Of a DNA stretch of 20,436 nt, positions 1-9,763 are shown in pieces (within the stretch, counting starts at the first letter, position 1; each line of letters starts with the position of its first letter). The stretch lies in contig JANBPT010000870.1 of assembly GCA_027575765.1 (NCBI GenBank), forward strand, positions 1-20,436, in the 5' to 3' direction. The stretch is from Tieghemiomyces parasiticus (lineage: Eukaryota; Kickxellomycota; Dimargaritomycetes; Dimargaritales; Dimargaritaceae). The notes under the pieces are model-generated. The model did not search any database, had not been told where the DNA came from, and worked only from the letters and a program-made list of their open reading frames with translations. The position numbers and the translations under genes were made by a program.

Positions 1-681
1 TGACCGGCACCACTAGTAGATACGCTTTACCACTGAGTTCCCGGAGGAGTTTAACGGGGGCCAGTAACCACCTGTTGATCTCCATCGTCACAGGTGATGA
101 GGCTTGGATGTACCTTTATGATCCACCTACTTACTTAAATCGATGGAGGTGGTACCCTAAAGCCGGCCTTGTCCCAACTGAGACTCCCCAGGGCTATGCC
201 ACACCCACGGTGATGCTGACCATATTTTTTCACCAGGCGTGGCCTATTATACCTAAGCGCTAAGCCCCCTGGTATCAAGGTCTCCACCGAACCCTATGTA
301 GAGTACGGGTTGAAGTTCGTAGTCCAGGCCTAGACAAAGCCATGTGGAAATCTGGACCATCACTCCCCCTGCGGCTTCACCATGATAATGCACCACCCCA
401 TGGCACTGCAGCTACCTGTACCTACTTTGCCACTTCTAACTTCAGCCTTCTTTTGGTCCCTCCCTACAGTCCTGCTGACCTGCCCTCCCTGCAACTTCCG
501 GCTGTCCAGGGATATCAAACAGCAGCTGAGGGATAAGAAGCTCAGCACACTGGAGGCAGTCATGGACGCCTGGTGATTGGAGTTAGCCCAAGACCAATCA
601 AATGATTTAAGTGCCCGTTGTGATAGCTAGATACTAAGAGCTCGCCGAATGATACAAAGTAACGGCAGCTATAATGAATAA
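1..681 (+). pseudogene. Degenerate mariner-family transposase, 3' portion
   Basis: This is the remains of a DDE transposase of the Tc1/mariner superfamily; an intact copy would cut and paste its element. The first catalytic block, VTGDEAWMYLYDP, lies near 87-125 with its Asp at 96-98. The second, LRLHHDNAPPH, begins near 372 with its Asp at 384-386. PYSP follows, then a block matching the mariner KQQLRDKK region, and a C-terminal ARRMIQSNGSYNE ending at a TAA at 679-681. The blocks lie in different frames, so there are several frameshifts, for example between about 470 and 495. There are also in-frame stops at 260-262 and in the C-terminal part (near 577 and 628). The third acidic position appears as Asn (PPCNF, 493-495), which would abolish catalysis. 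The N-terminal DNA-binding half lies outside the window. No terminal inverted repeat could be recognised after 681. Family assignment is firm; non-function is clear. Confidence 0.85.
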
Positions 682-1129
682 ATGCCATTAAGATTTGAGG
701 AAACCAAAATTTTATGCAGTACCTGTATAACCACTTTCTATACCGCTGCAGCCTTTTAAAATACCTCAAGGCCATTTTATATTTGGACATCCAACCGTTA
801 GCCACTAGATTGCTCCAGCTTGAACTTGCACATCTCGCGTCTCCGGAAAAAAGGGGGGAGGTTTTGAAAGGTGAGTGTGTTTGTTTTTTTGAATTGGTCA
901 GGGCTTCCTGGTTGGCGAAGCATCTACCTTTAAGATGGCCGGTAACACCATTTTTGGGCATACCTCGGACGCCGCAGCCGTGTTGAGGGGTCACTTAACC
1001 GGGTGGGGGGACGTCAAGATTTGCAGAGGCCCTTGGGAAAGCAGAGGGCGACGCTGATAGCAACGCTCCTTTACATTACAGCTCAGGGGATGAAAGGTTA
1101 ATGGTGGCCCACGCGGGGCAATACATGGT
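682..1129. other. Gene-poor interval after the mariner relic
   Basis: No supportable gene was seen. The stretch holds open frames on both strands (for example 714-986 + and 560-994 -), but they show no recognisable domain and overlap each other. It should include the 3' terminal repeat of the mariner element, but without the 5' end no repeat pair can be confirmed. The right part is downstream sequence of the - strand gene that ends at 1130. Confidence 0.5.
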
Positions 1130-1134
1130 TTATT
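1129..1134 (-). terminator. AATAAA polyadenylation signal overlapping a stop codon
   Basis: On the - strand, AATAAA occupies 1134-1129 and overlaps the TAA stop (1132-1130) of the gene at 1130-2211. Such an overlap is unusual but workable. Its presence supports the 3' end chosen for that gene. Confidence 0.4.
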
Positions 1135-2211
1135 CTACAAGGTGAAATTCGGCAAGGGTGGCCTCTACCGAGGTCACCAGGGCCTGGCACTCGGTGGTCA
1201 GCAGCTGTAGGTCATCTACGGTGAGGAGGACGGGCGGCATTGTCGTGGCGTCGTCGCGGTGCTGCCGGTATGCCATTAGCCGGTGCAGTAAGGTAATCTG
1301 TTCGGCCACCTTGAGCGCCGGATCCCGGGCGGTGTGTGGGCTCACATCGTCCTCGGCCACGAACTCGTCGTCAGAGAAGGGATCTGGTATGCCCTCGTCG
1401 GCTTCGCGGTCGATGGCGGGGGCCTTGCCGGCTCGTGTCGACCGCGGGTCGGGGCTGGGGTACCCGGAGTCGGCCGAGGCGGTCAGGCGGGGACGACGTC
1501 GCACCTGGGCCAAGGCGTCCTGTCGTGTCTCGTCCACCAGGTCGATGAGAAATCGGGCCTGGACCCAATTGGTTTCAAGCTGGTCACGGAGGGACCGCCG
1601 CGGGAGCGAGGCGTTGGCTGGGGCGTCGCCGGCCAGACACTGATCGACCGCGGGCTGCAGACTTTTGAGCCAGTCGACAAGTTCGCGAATCTGCCGAACG
1701 CGGCCCAGGTCACGCTTAACCGAAGATTGTTGGAGGTCGAGAGTAGGGGGTAGCTCCAGACCCCCTGGTTCGGACCAGGTAAAGTCGTCGTCCCACCGTT
1801 CGCGGACAGGTCGGCAGGCTAGGAGGGGTGCAACGCGCCGAGTAAAGCAATGCAAGAAAAGAGGGAGCGGGTGAGTCGTGGCGGTGAAAGCCAGCGGTGC
1901 TGGTTCAGGTGACGGGGGCGTTAACGCGGAGGCGATGCCAGGGGATCTAGTTACCACTTACCATGTCGCGGGTCAAGGGTCTGTAACGTCAGGCGCTGGG
2001 ACCAGGTCGGTCGGTCGCTCTGCGCCGTCGAAGTATGCTGAGTGAAGGTAGGCGGCGGGGCCTGCATGTAGTGGCCGGTCGTCAACCCATCCGATGACGA
2101 CGTCAGCAGGCCGTCGTGGACGGATGAGGGCGCACGCCGCCGGCGTGACCGCGGCCCGCTCCCGGACGACACGCCAAAGCAAGTGGCGAGTAGAGCGGAG
2201 AGGATCTCCAT
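1130..2211 (-). CDS. Two-exon protein of unknown function, about 312 aa
   Basis: I do not recognise this protein. Exon 1 runs 2211-1962 from an ATG (MEILSALLATCFGVSS) and ends in phase 1 at a strong GTAAGT donor (1961-1956). The preferred acceptor is CCTAG at 1823-1819, which gives a 143-nt intron and exon 2 at 1818-1130, for 312 aa. A second phase-compatible acceptor (CCAG ending at 1900) would give a 62-nt intron and 339 aa. The longer intron fits the 131-197 nt of the other introns here. Visible features are a short hydrophobic N-terminus, a basic Arg patch, a leucine-rich predicted helical region (LVDWLKSLQPAVDQ), an acidic Asp/Glu stretch (DPFSDDEFVAEDD), and a C-terminal helix rich in Leu, Thr and Glu. 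Splice phasing and the long open exon 2 support a real gene. The function is open. Confidence 0.6.
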
Positions 2212-4699
2212 GTGATGGGGGAACGGATGAAGGAGGAGAGATGACCGCTGTTCAAAGGGTGGGGCACTGAGGATAACACCAGCTGAAGAGACGAGGGGCG
2301 GCTGAATCTCTGGGCGTTGGGATCGGTACTAGTTGAGAGAAGCGGAGGGGGGGGAGGCAGCTGTCAAACACTCTAAACAACGACAGGCGGCGGGTCACCG
2401 GCTGGTCAACAAAACGAGGCGGGGTGAGGGGCTAGTATGGGCGACTAGTCTAGGCGCTAGTCGGGACGATGGTGACGGCCAATTTGGAACTGGACTGGGT
2501 AGATACGGAATATATATATATATAAATTGGAAGGTAGGTGCAACGGCGGGGCACGTAGGGTACTAAGCTGTCGGCGATATTTATATAGTTGTATGCGGGC
2601 GACGATTGAGCGCTAATGAGGAGCCACGATGGGACCGATGCGACATGTCGGCTGTTGTGGCTAGGGTGCGGGGTTATGGGCCGAGGCGGACGAGACGGGT
2701 GCGGTACCCCCCCCTTTCAGCCTGCCCGCAACGTGCAAGAGCAGGATGCTAACCTATTAACCACGAGCCACTTCTTGCCCTTCGACCCCTGTGCCTTCAC
2801 GCCCCCCCTCCTTCGCTTGTACCCCTTACGATTCTCTAGGGCGGGCCGGCCGTGGTGTGACCGCATCCGGCGTTGGTACGCTACCGGCCACGTTGCGGCG
2901 GCCAGCCCGCACCCTCGTACGTTTAAGCGGTCCTAACTGTCACAGCGTCACCCCAGCTTCCGGACGGGAGAGGTCAGTCTTATCGGCTAAACATGTCAAG
3001 CTTCCAGCACCGGCCTAGCTATCGCGACGCCACACCGCGGACTCCGAATCACTCAGGCCCACTCTCGCCCTACCGATGTAATGGCACTGGCTCCTTATCG
3101 ACTCCTCCCTTAACCCTAATCTTCGACCGCTTGCTCTTTGGAGTCCTTGCCTTTGATACTTCGAGGCAGCCGGTTAACGAGTGGCGAGCACGTCCGCAAT
3201 CCCCTGAGCCCCCCCCTGTCGAACTTCGTTCCAATATAACAGGCCTGGTTGCGCGCACGTTTATATCTTATGCGACAATCCCTTGTGTGTCCGTTGGTGG
3301 TCGTATCCGAATCCTTGTGCACCCGTCGATGGTCGTATCCAATTTGGTGGTGGTGAGGGGGGGGATGGCGCAGAACCTGGCCACTTCGACGTCACACCCG
3401 AACGGAACGTTCGCAGCCCAGTTCGTACAAAGGGCATGGCTGGCCATCCCGGGGTAAAGCACCGGATGCGATGGATAATACCACCGGCGGCGAATGGACA
3501 GGCGCTTTATACGCCAACCTTGTCACCATCAAGATCCGCCCGTAAGCCAGTGTGCTGGACTGGCCTTCTCCGATCGGCTTTTTCTGGGCCAAATCCGAGC
3601 TGGGCAGTTTACCCTGGGTGGTCCGGCTGTCCACAGCGGCGGCCCAGCCCCCAGGCACGCGTGCGCGGACGCCCAGCCGTGCTTGTGGGAAGTGATTGCC
3701 CGTTTTTCATTCACATTCAGCCTTCCTTTCGCTCCCTTAGGATTCGCCATCTCTCCCCTCGTTTTTTACCACTATCACCGCTTCCTATCAGTATAGCCCC
3801 CCCCCCGGCATTCCCATTCAGCCACGGTCCCCACGCCCACGCATATGGTCTTTAGCACCACCATCATTTCAGCCAGTATGGATGGCCCGAGTCGCTGGGC
3901 TCCTGGGGGGTGGGGGGCTACTGCGGGCCGTACCTGCCACAGCGCTCTCAGGTGTGGGGCGAGAACCCAGGGCAGGCAACCTTTTGGCCGTAATTAGCTC
4001 TCCACGGGGTAGGTGGGAACCCCGTCATAAGTAAGGTTCCCCTCCCCCGTAGCGACCGCCACCAGCGTCCAAGTGCAGTTAATAGGGAGTAAAGCGCCGG
4101 CCAGGTTGAAGGGAGGCGAAGACGTATCGGGCCCCCTCCTTTTGCTGTTGCGCTCACTTTCATACTGCCTTGGTCCATGTGAGTAGCAATGTGGGATGGT
4201 GAGCGGCGGCGCGCGCACCCCCACGCCTTGCGAGCCGGCAGGGCAAACCGGGGCTGGGCAACCGAGCGCGCAGGCACGCCGAGCTTGCTCGTCGAAGCGG
4301 CAATCGACTTGTCCTGACGGGTGTTTGTATTGGTTCCTGTGCGCCTAGACTTGCCAGCCCATAGTTTTTCCTAAAAATCCTTGACGCGACCTGGTCATCT
4401 CAACGCCCCTCCACACTCATCCTCCCTTTCAGCGTCCGCCGGGCCCTGTCCTTGCTCGGTTCTAATCACCGCCCATCTCACCATACGTTCCGCTGCCCCG
4501 GCAGTCCCCGTCGCTTCATCTCCGCCATCTGCCCCCTCGACGCCCATCCGACCGTCGCGTCCTTTGCTCGCCGCCCTTCACCCCTCCTTCCCTCGACACT
4601 CGATCGGCCTCACCTCGGACCCTCACCACCCCTCCCTCCCCAGCCAGGCCCGTCCCACCTCGACCCGCTGCCGAGTCCATCCTCCCTATCCATCTCCCA
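2212..4699. other. 2.5 kb intergenic region between divergent genes
   Basis: No gene could be supported. This gap separates the - strand gene starting at 2211 from the + strand MIT gene starting at 4700, so it should hold both promoters. Several open frames occur, notably 2993-3457 and 3283-3855 on + and 3948-4277 on -. They overlap one another, lack known motifs and have no matched splice sites that I could see. The last 300 bases (about 4390-4699) are strongly pyrimidine-rich and probably contain the 5' leader of the MIT gene. An 11-base motif, TGGTCGTATCC, occurs twice near 3298 and 3329. A C10 run sits at 3797-3806. Confidence 0.5.
2510..2525. repeat. Short (TA)n microsatellite
   Basis: An uninterrupted TA dinucleotide run of about seven units lies in otherwise GC-rich non-coding sequence, about 300 bases upstream of the - strand gene start. 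It is probably a simple repeat. A role as a TATA element is possible but unsupported. Confidence 0.8.
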
Positions 4700-7600
4700 A
4701 TGATGAGCGCCGCGGACGCCAATGCGGTCGTGACCCTGACTCCGCCCGCCCTCGGCCCTCCCGACGGAACCGGCCCCCCCGACGGTGACGGCCCACCACT
4801 GGGCGACGGCGCCGCTTCGCACCGCCTCAACACTCGGTCGTTCCGCTTCCTTCTTCACCTGGCTCTGCGCAAGGCCCAGACCGCCGTTATCCTCGACGAG
4901 CGCCGCCACTACGTTGAGGCCCGGCGCACTTACCGCGACGCCATCGATACAATCACCCTCATTATCAACAGGGTTGGCGACGCAGCCCAGAACCGGACGC
5001 GGCTGGTCCAGCTGCGTCAAACCTACCAGGACCGCATCACGGAAATAAATGGCCTGCTGACGGCCACCGAGGCCCCACCCGCCCCCCACCCGCACGACCT
5101 TTCCGCCGAGTTGGCCCCGGTCGAGCGGCCCCTCGCCCGTGCCCGGTCGCACGAGACCCTGTCCCCATCGCTTCCACCCCCGCCCCCCACGGCCGCCAAT
5201 CTCCCCGCCCTACCAATCATCCACCGTAATCCGCCGGCCCCCGCAGACCCACCTACCCGTCCTGTCGTCCCCCCGACCCGGCCCGACGTGGCCAAGTTTT
5301 CCCTACCTCCTCGGCGGCCCTCGGCCGGCGATGCCTCCTCCCCGCCGATCCCCCCGCGGCCAGATATGGCCACCTCGCCACCCGAGCCGCGCTTGGCCAA
5401 GCTACGGTCCCAGCAGAGTCACGGTGACCTGCTCGTTCGTGACCATCGTCTCATCGCCGCCGCCGTCCCGGACGCCCCGGTGCCTAACTCCGCCTCGATC
5501 CGGCGGTCCCTTGAATCGTCGGTCCTACTCAGCCTGTCGCCGAACCATCCCAACGCCCGGCTGATTCCAGGCCCCGCTGCCCTCGAAGGGTCCGCGCCGC
5601 TATGTAAGTGTCGCTCGACACCGCTGCCCAACTAATACCCTTAGCATGAGATGAGCGCCCCGCCACTCACCCGTACCCTCATCCACATCCCTTTCCCGCC
5701 TTCATCCCCCCCCCCTCACACACACACCTTTCAGGCCGCCTGCCCGCCCCTATCGATCCACCCCGCACCCCACAGCCAACCGGTACCCGTGACTACTATG
5801 ACAGTCTCTTGAGTGACCTTGATACTTCGATCAACACAGCAGCCCAGCCCGCGGGGTGGCCGGCCCGGAAACGGGGCCCCCTCGCCCTTCCCGGTCGGAT
5901 CCGTTCCCTATCGCAGGTGGCCACCCTGCCGTCAGCCACTGCTCCGCGGATCGGTCGGAAACTGTCGGCCAGCGTCCTGATCAACCCGCGCTCCAGTGCC
6001 CTCGCTGAAATCCCGCGCCAGACCTTCACCTCCGCCATCGCCCCGTCACCCGCCGCTACCCGGCCACGACCGCCATCCTCAACCGCCTCTAGTCCGCGTC
6101 CCAGCCCGATGCGGTCGATCGTCGAGAGTGGCCCAATCAGTCCACACTCGCCCACTTCGGCCCGGTCCCTACCAGCCTCACCCCCACGGGCACGGACGCG
6201 GCCCTCCGTGCAGCACCTGTTTGCCGATCAGGCCACCGGAGCGGCGTCCCACCCATCTCTGCCCGACGCCAACGGTGGCCACCCATCGCCTGATGCATCC
6301 TTTCCCCAGCTCTCCACCTCCCCACTTCTGCTCGACCAAGGGGTCCCGGGTTCCCCGGAACCGACAGGGCCGGGTAACCGCGCTTCCGCCTTCTCTAAAT
6401 TTACCCAGCTGCCCAAACTGGCCCTGCGCGGCCGTAACTCGTCCAGCACTACCCCCGATACCCGCCCTCTGCGACGGCTCGGTTCCTTCCTCCTCCCCGC
6501 CAGCGGCCCCCCGGCCGGCGGCCGGCCGGCCCTCACCGTCGCCACTTCGCCCCCAGGCCCCATCCCGGCCGACGGCCCAGCCTTGGCACAGGTCCTGCAG
6601 GGCGGTCCCATCACGTCCCCCACGTCAGTGTACTCCTTCGCCACCGACCTGGTCGCCCCGCCTGCCCCCTTGTCGGCCCCCAGCGGCCCGTCCACCCTGC
6701 ACGACATCATCACCGAGGAACCCGACTACGATGCCCCGCGTGGTGGTCTACCCACGCAGTGGTTGGCCGGCCGGAACGCCCTACTGATCGGCCGGCGTCG
6801 GTCTGGCAGCGGGCCCAACCGCCCCGGACCCTTGGGCCTGGATGGCCTCCCACCCCTGGCGGCCGCTCTCCCGCCGCAGTTTGCCCCCTGGACCTCCGAC
6901 CTGCAACCCTATTGGTTACTCCGCTGCATATTTCAGAGCATCCAGGGCGGCGCCTGGATCACCCAGCGCCTTTACATGCCCCAGCGGGTGTGGTTCCAGG
7001 CTGGCACCCGCCTCGCCGCAGTCGACTCTAAAATCCAGGCCTGCGAACTCCTCGTCAGTGCCCTGCACCGCATGGTCCACTACACCGGAGCCCAACCCGA
7101 GGTTCACGGCCACCCGCTTCAGAATCTCGACTGGGTGCTCAGCGAACTGACCGTCTTTGAAGAAGTCATTGCCAACGTCCAGGACAGCCTGAGCCGCAAG
7201 GTGAACGGTATCCCGGCCGCCGCCGTGTCTTCCGCCAATAAGCGCAAGAGCGGGCCTCGGTACCACCCTTACCAAAGCGCGCCGCCCCCGCCACCACCCA
7301 TGTTCCCCTCGCCGGCCACCACTGCCGCCGGGAGTCGATCCACCGCCTCGCTCGGTCCCGGCACCCTTTCCCCGATCACCGAACCCTCCCACGAGGCCCA
7401 CCCGCTTTCGCCCCTCTCGACCGTCACCTCGCCCGTGCTCAGCCCCGCCGGGCGGCAGCCAGCGTTCGCTGCGGGTCCCGGCGGCGTGTTTGTGCCCACA
7501 TTGCCCTCCTTGGCCCCCACCCTCTCCCCCGCGGCGGAGGCGGCCCTGGCTGCGCTCTACCCCGCCGGTCCTGGGGCCCCGGGCGGCCCCCCATCGAGCT

Positions 7601-8244
7601 CTGGGAGCGCATTTAAGGCCCTCGGTAAGCGTATGACTAAGGGGCTCACTAGCTTACAGGCCAGTTATGCCCGCGACCCGAAACTGGCCGACCCGCGCCA
7701 CTACGTTCAGGCCCTCTGCCGCCTCTGCCTCGCGCTCCAAACTTTGGAGCACTGGACCCGGTGGTTCTCCGGCTGGTGGGGCGTAGTGTGCCACCAGCAC
7801 CTCCAACGCGCACCCTGGGCCAATGGCAACTCAAGCGCGGGCGACCGACCAGCCACGCTCCCCGGCCGACCCCCTGCCCTCGGCGATGTGCCCGAAGCTG
7901 ACCCCCCGGCGCCGCCCGCTACCAGCGGCCGCCGGCCCTCTTCCCCGTCCCTCTACGGGGCCGGTTCACCCGACCCGATCGATCCGGACTACGGACGTCC
8001 ACTGGCGGCTGGCTTATCCCACCGCCGTCCCTCCCTGGCCGAGTCCACTCTATCCCTCCCGCCGGGCGCCGCCGCGCCCACCCTCCCACCCTTCGCCGGT
8101 AACCTGCAACACCAGCAGGTGGTGCATCGGTTAAACCGTATTTCGGAATTCCTCCACGCCGTCGTGTGCGCCTTCATCCTGCAGGACGCTCAGGCCCTCC
8201 TCGCCAAGTTTCTCAAGCGGCTACGAGAATGGACACTGGAGTAG
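4700..8244 (+). CDS. MIT-domain protein, two exons, 1137 aa
   Basis: This is a large protein with an N-terminal microtubule-interacting-and-transport (MIT) domain. Such three-helix bundles usually bind ESCRT-III tails, so a role in endosomal or vacuolar trafficking is inferred. Exon 1 is 4700-5603 and the intron is 5604-5734 (131 nt; donor GTAAGT, acceptor CCTTTCAG). Exon 2 is 5735-8244, and the phase (1) matches. The MIT domain spans about residues 43-120, with YVEARRTYRDAI near 71-82 and YQDRITEI near 109-116. Two ATGs are adjacent (4700 and 4703); the first was taken. Long Pro/Ser/Thr-rich disordered stretches follow. Conserved-looking helical islands lie at about 685-793 (from the WLLRCIFQSI segment), 925-987 (SAFKALGKRMTKGL) and 1094-1137 (to LKRLREWTLE). 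From memory, fungal MIT proteins share this arrangement, but no search was possible. No ATPase, protease or kinase domain is present, so it is not Vps4. Confidence 0.85.
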
Positions 8245-8469
8245 CGACCCGACCTTTTATACATACAGATGCCCCCCCCCTCTATACATATGCTGTGTTT
8301 CAGTCCTTTCCAAATATTATTTTCCCTTCGCTTTTTCGCCCCCATTTAATCGATAAATTGCAGTAACGGTATGGACGCATGTAGTGGCAGGCGTAGAACT
8401 ACCATGGCAAGATGGTAGTGCAACATTTGAAGAGTCTTCCAGCCGAGAGGTGTCACCGTCTGACCCGAA
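8245..8469. other. Convergent intergenic region
   Basis: This short stretch follows the MIT stop codon and lies between two converging genes. It is pyrimidine- and AT-richer than the coding DNA, has a C9 run at 8272-8280, and shows no canonical AATAAA on the + strand. It probably holds the 3' UTRs of both neighbours. Confidence 0.4.
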
Positions 8470-9613
8470 CTAAAACGGCCGAAATTCCGGGTCCTTGTAG
8501 GGTAGACAGCAGCCAAACGGATTGAACATTTTACCCGGTATTAATGCGCTGGAAAATGAGATCCACACGGTTTGATTTACATGGAAAGGGAAGGACTTAC
8601 ACATCCACTGAAACAAAGCAACATGTCAAGTTGATAAAAAACAAGTATGCCACAGTCCATTGTGTGGGGGCCCTGGCTGGTGCTCAAGGCCGGCCCGGTA
8701 ATGAACTACGTGGCAGGACTTACAGCGCAAGGCCGGAATGGGTGACGCATGCGATGAAGATACCGTTCGGGGAAAATTGAGTTCGACTTGGTAAAAGCGG
8801 AGCTAACTTACAAGGTATACACTTTTCACCCGATGAGCGAATGAAGCCCTGTTTAAAGCATACCCCCATTAGATAGTTGGACAAGGGGTGGACCCCCGCC
8901 CCCACGACTGCCCTGGATCGAGGATTGCGCCTATTAGGTAGGGTAATACCCATAGCGATATTTCTAGATAGGGCATGGCGGCGACTTGTCTCCCAGCTTG
9001 GATCCCATCGTCCCCAGGCGCATTAAGCAAACTACGATGGGCAGTAAGTGGCCACGGCCCAACACGTATTGGTTCGTAGCAGCATGTCCATCCTTGTCCT
9101 GTCCAAGTGGACGTCGTCTCCTATCGCAGCCCACCCCCCGCCCGCCAGGCCCAGATATCCCCATTCGCGGTAACTAGTTGACGGCGAATCTACGCCACCT
9201 GATTGACCTCAACTACGCCTCACTAGACTTGGCCAAGGTCCACACGGTCTCCCCTGTGGCACTATGCCGCCTACTCCGTCCGGGCCGGCTGGCAGACCGT
9301 ATAGATCGCCGGGACCCGTTACCCGCAGGTCGACCGTGTCCGCATCTCGCCCACCCTTAGCCATCCGGTCCTTTGGGAGCGTGAATCCCGGATGGACCTA
9401 GGCAACGTCGCTCATAACGATGCTGCCAGCCCTTTCCTGTGACTACGCACTAGGCCTGGACAGCCACGACCGCTTGCGAGCCGCCTAGGGCAAGAAGGGG
9501 GCCCCCCGTTCCCGCGGAGACGACGACCCGGAACCACCGCTTGGCCGTCAATGCCAATCCATTGGGCAACAAGACCCGCTTGGTCAAAAACTACCACGGT
9601 ATCGCCCCCCCCC
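8470..9613 (-). other. Probable C-terminal exons of the MutL-like gene, unresolved
   Basis: The - strand carries several short coding-like pieces in the order expected for a PMS1/MLH2 C-terminal domain. A piece from 9613 downwards reads GGDTVVVFDQAGLVAQW. A piece from 9397 to about 9275, after a CCTAG, reads HPGFTLPKD and then DTVDLRVTG. A piece from 9120, after GATAG, reads DDVHLDRTRMDMLL. Further on are a CTAAT branch-like site and an AAACAG acceptor followed by a 37-nt interval (8848-8812) ending at GTAAGTTAG. Two more GTAAGT donors lie at 8723 and 8600, and there is a very good acceptor, TTTGTTTCAG, ending at 8608. The similarity to the human PMS1 C-terminus is from memory and patchy. I could not join the pieces in phase throughout, so exon borders are provisional. 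A separate small gene at 8470-8960 is also possible. Confidence 0.35.
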
Positions 9614-9763
9614 CTCACGCGCCCAACGTCGAGTTAACTGACCTTATGCACCTCCCCAGCCGCTGGGTTAATATGAAGCCCTCGGGCCCATGCCCGGCGG
9701 TCAAGAACTGATTATCAGCTATGGCGTTGGTTCTGGTGGGGCTGGGGTGATACTGAAACTCAC

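Noticed and set aside
2993..3855. Overlapping + strand frames of 154 and 190 codons
   Set aside because: They overlap in different frames, contain no known motif, and their lengths are unremarkable for GC-rich DNA.
4516..7401. Long - strand and alternative + frames within the MIT gene
   Set aside because: They are shadows of the GC-rich coding frame; the translations are Gly/Arg/Pro-rich and lack domains.
9178..9360. + strand open frame with a fairly natural-looking N-terminus
   Set aside because: It overlaps - strand pieces that resemble the MutL C-terminus, starts at TTG and has no recognisable domain.
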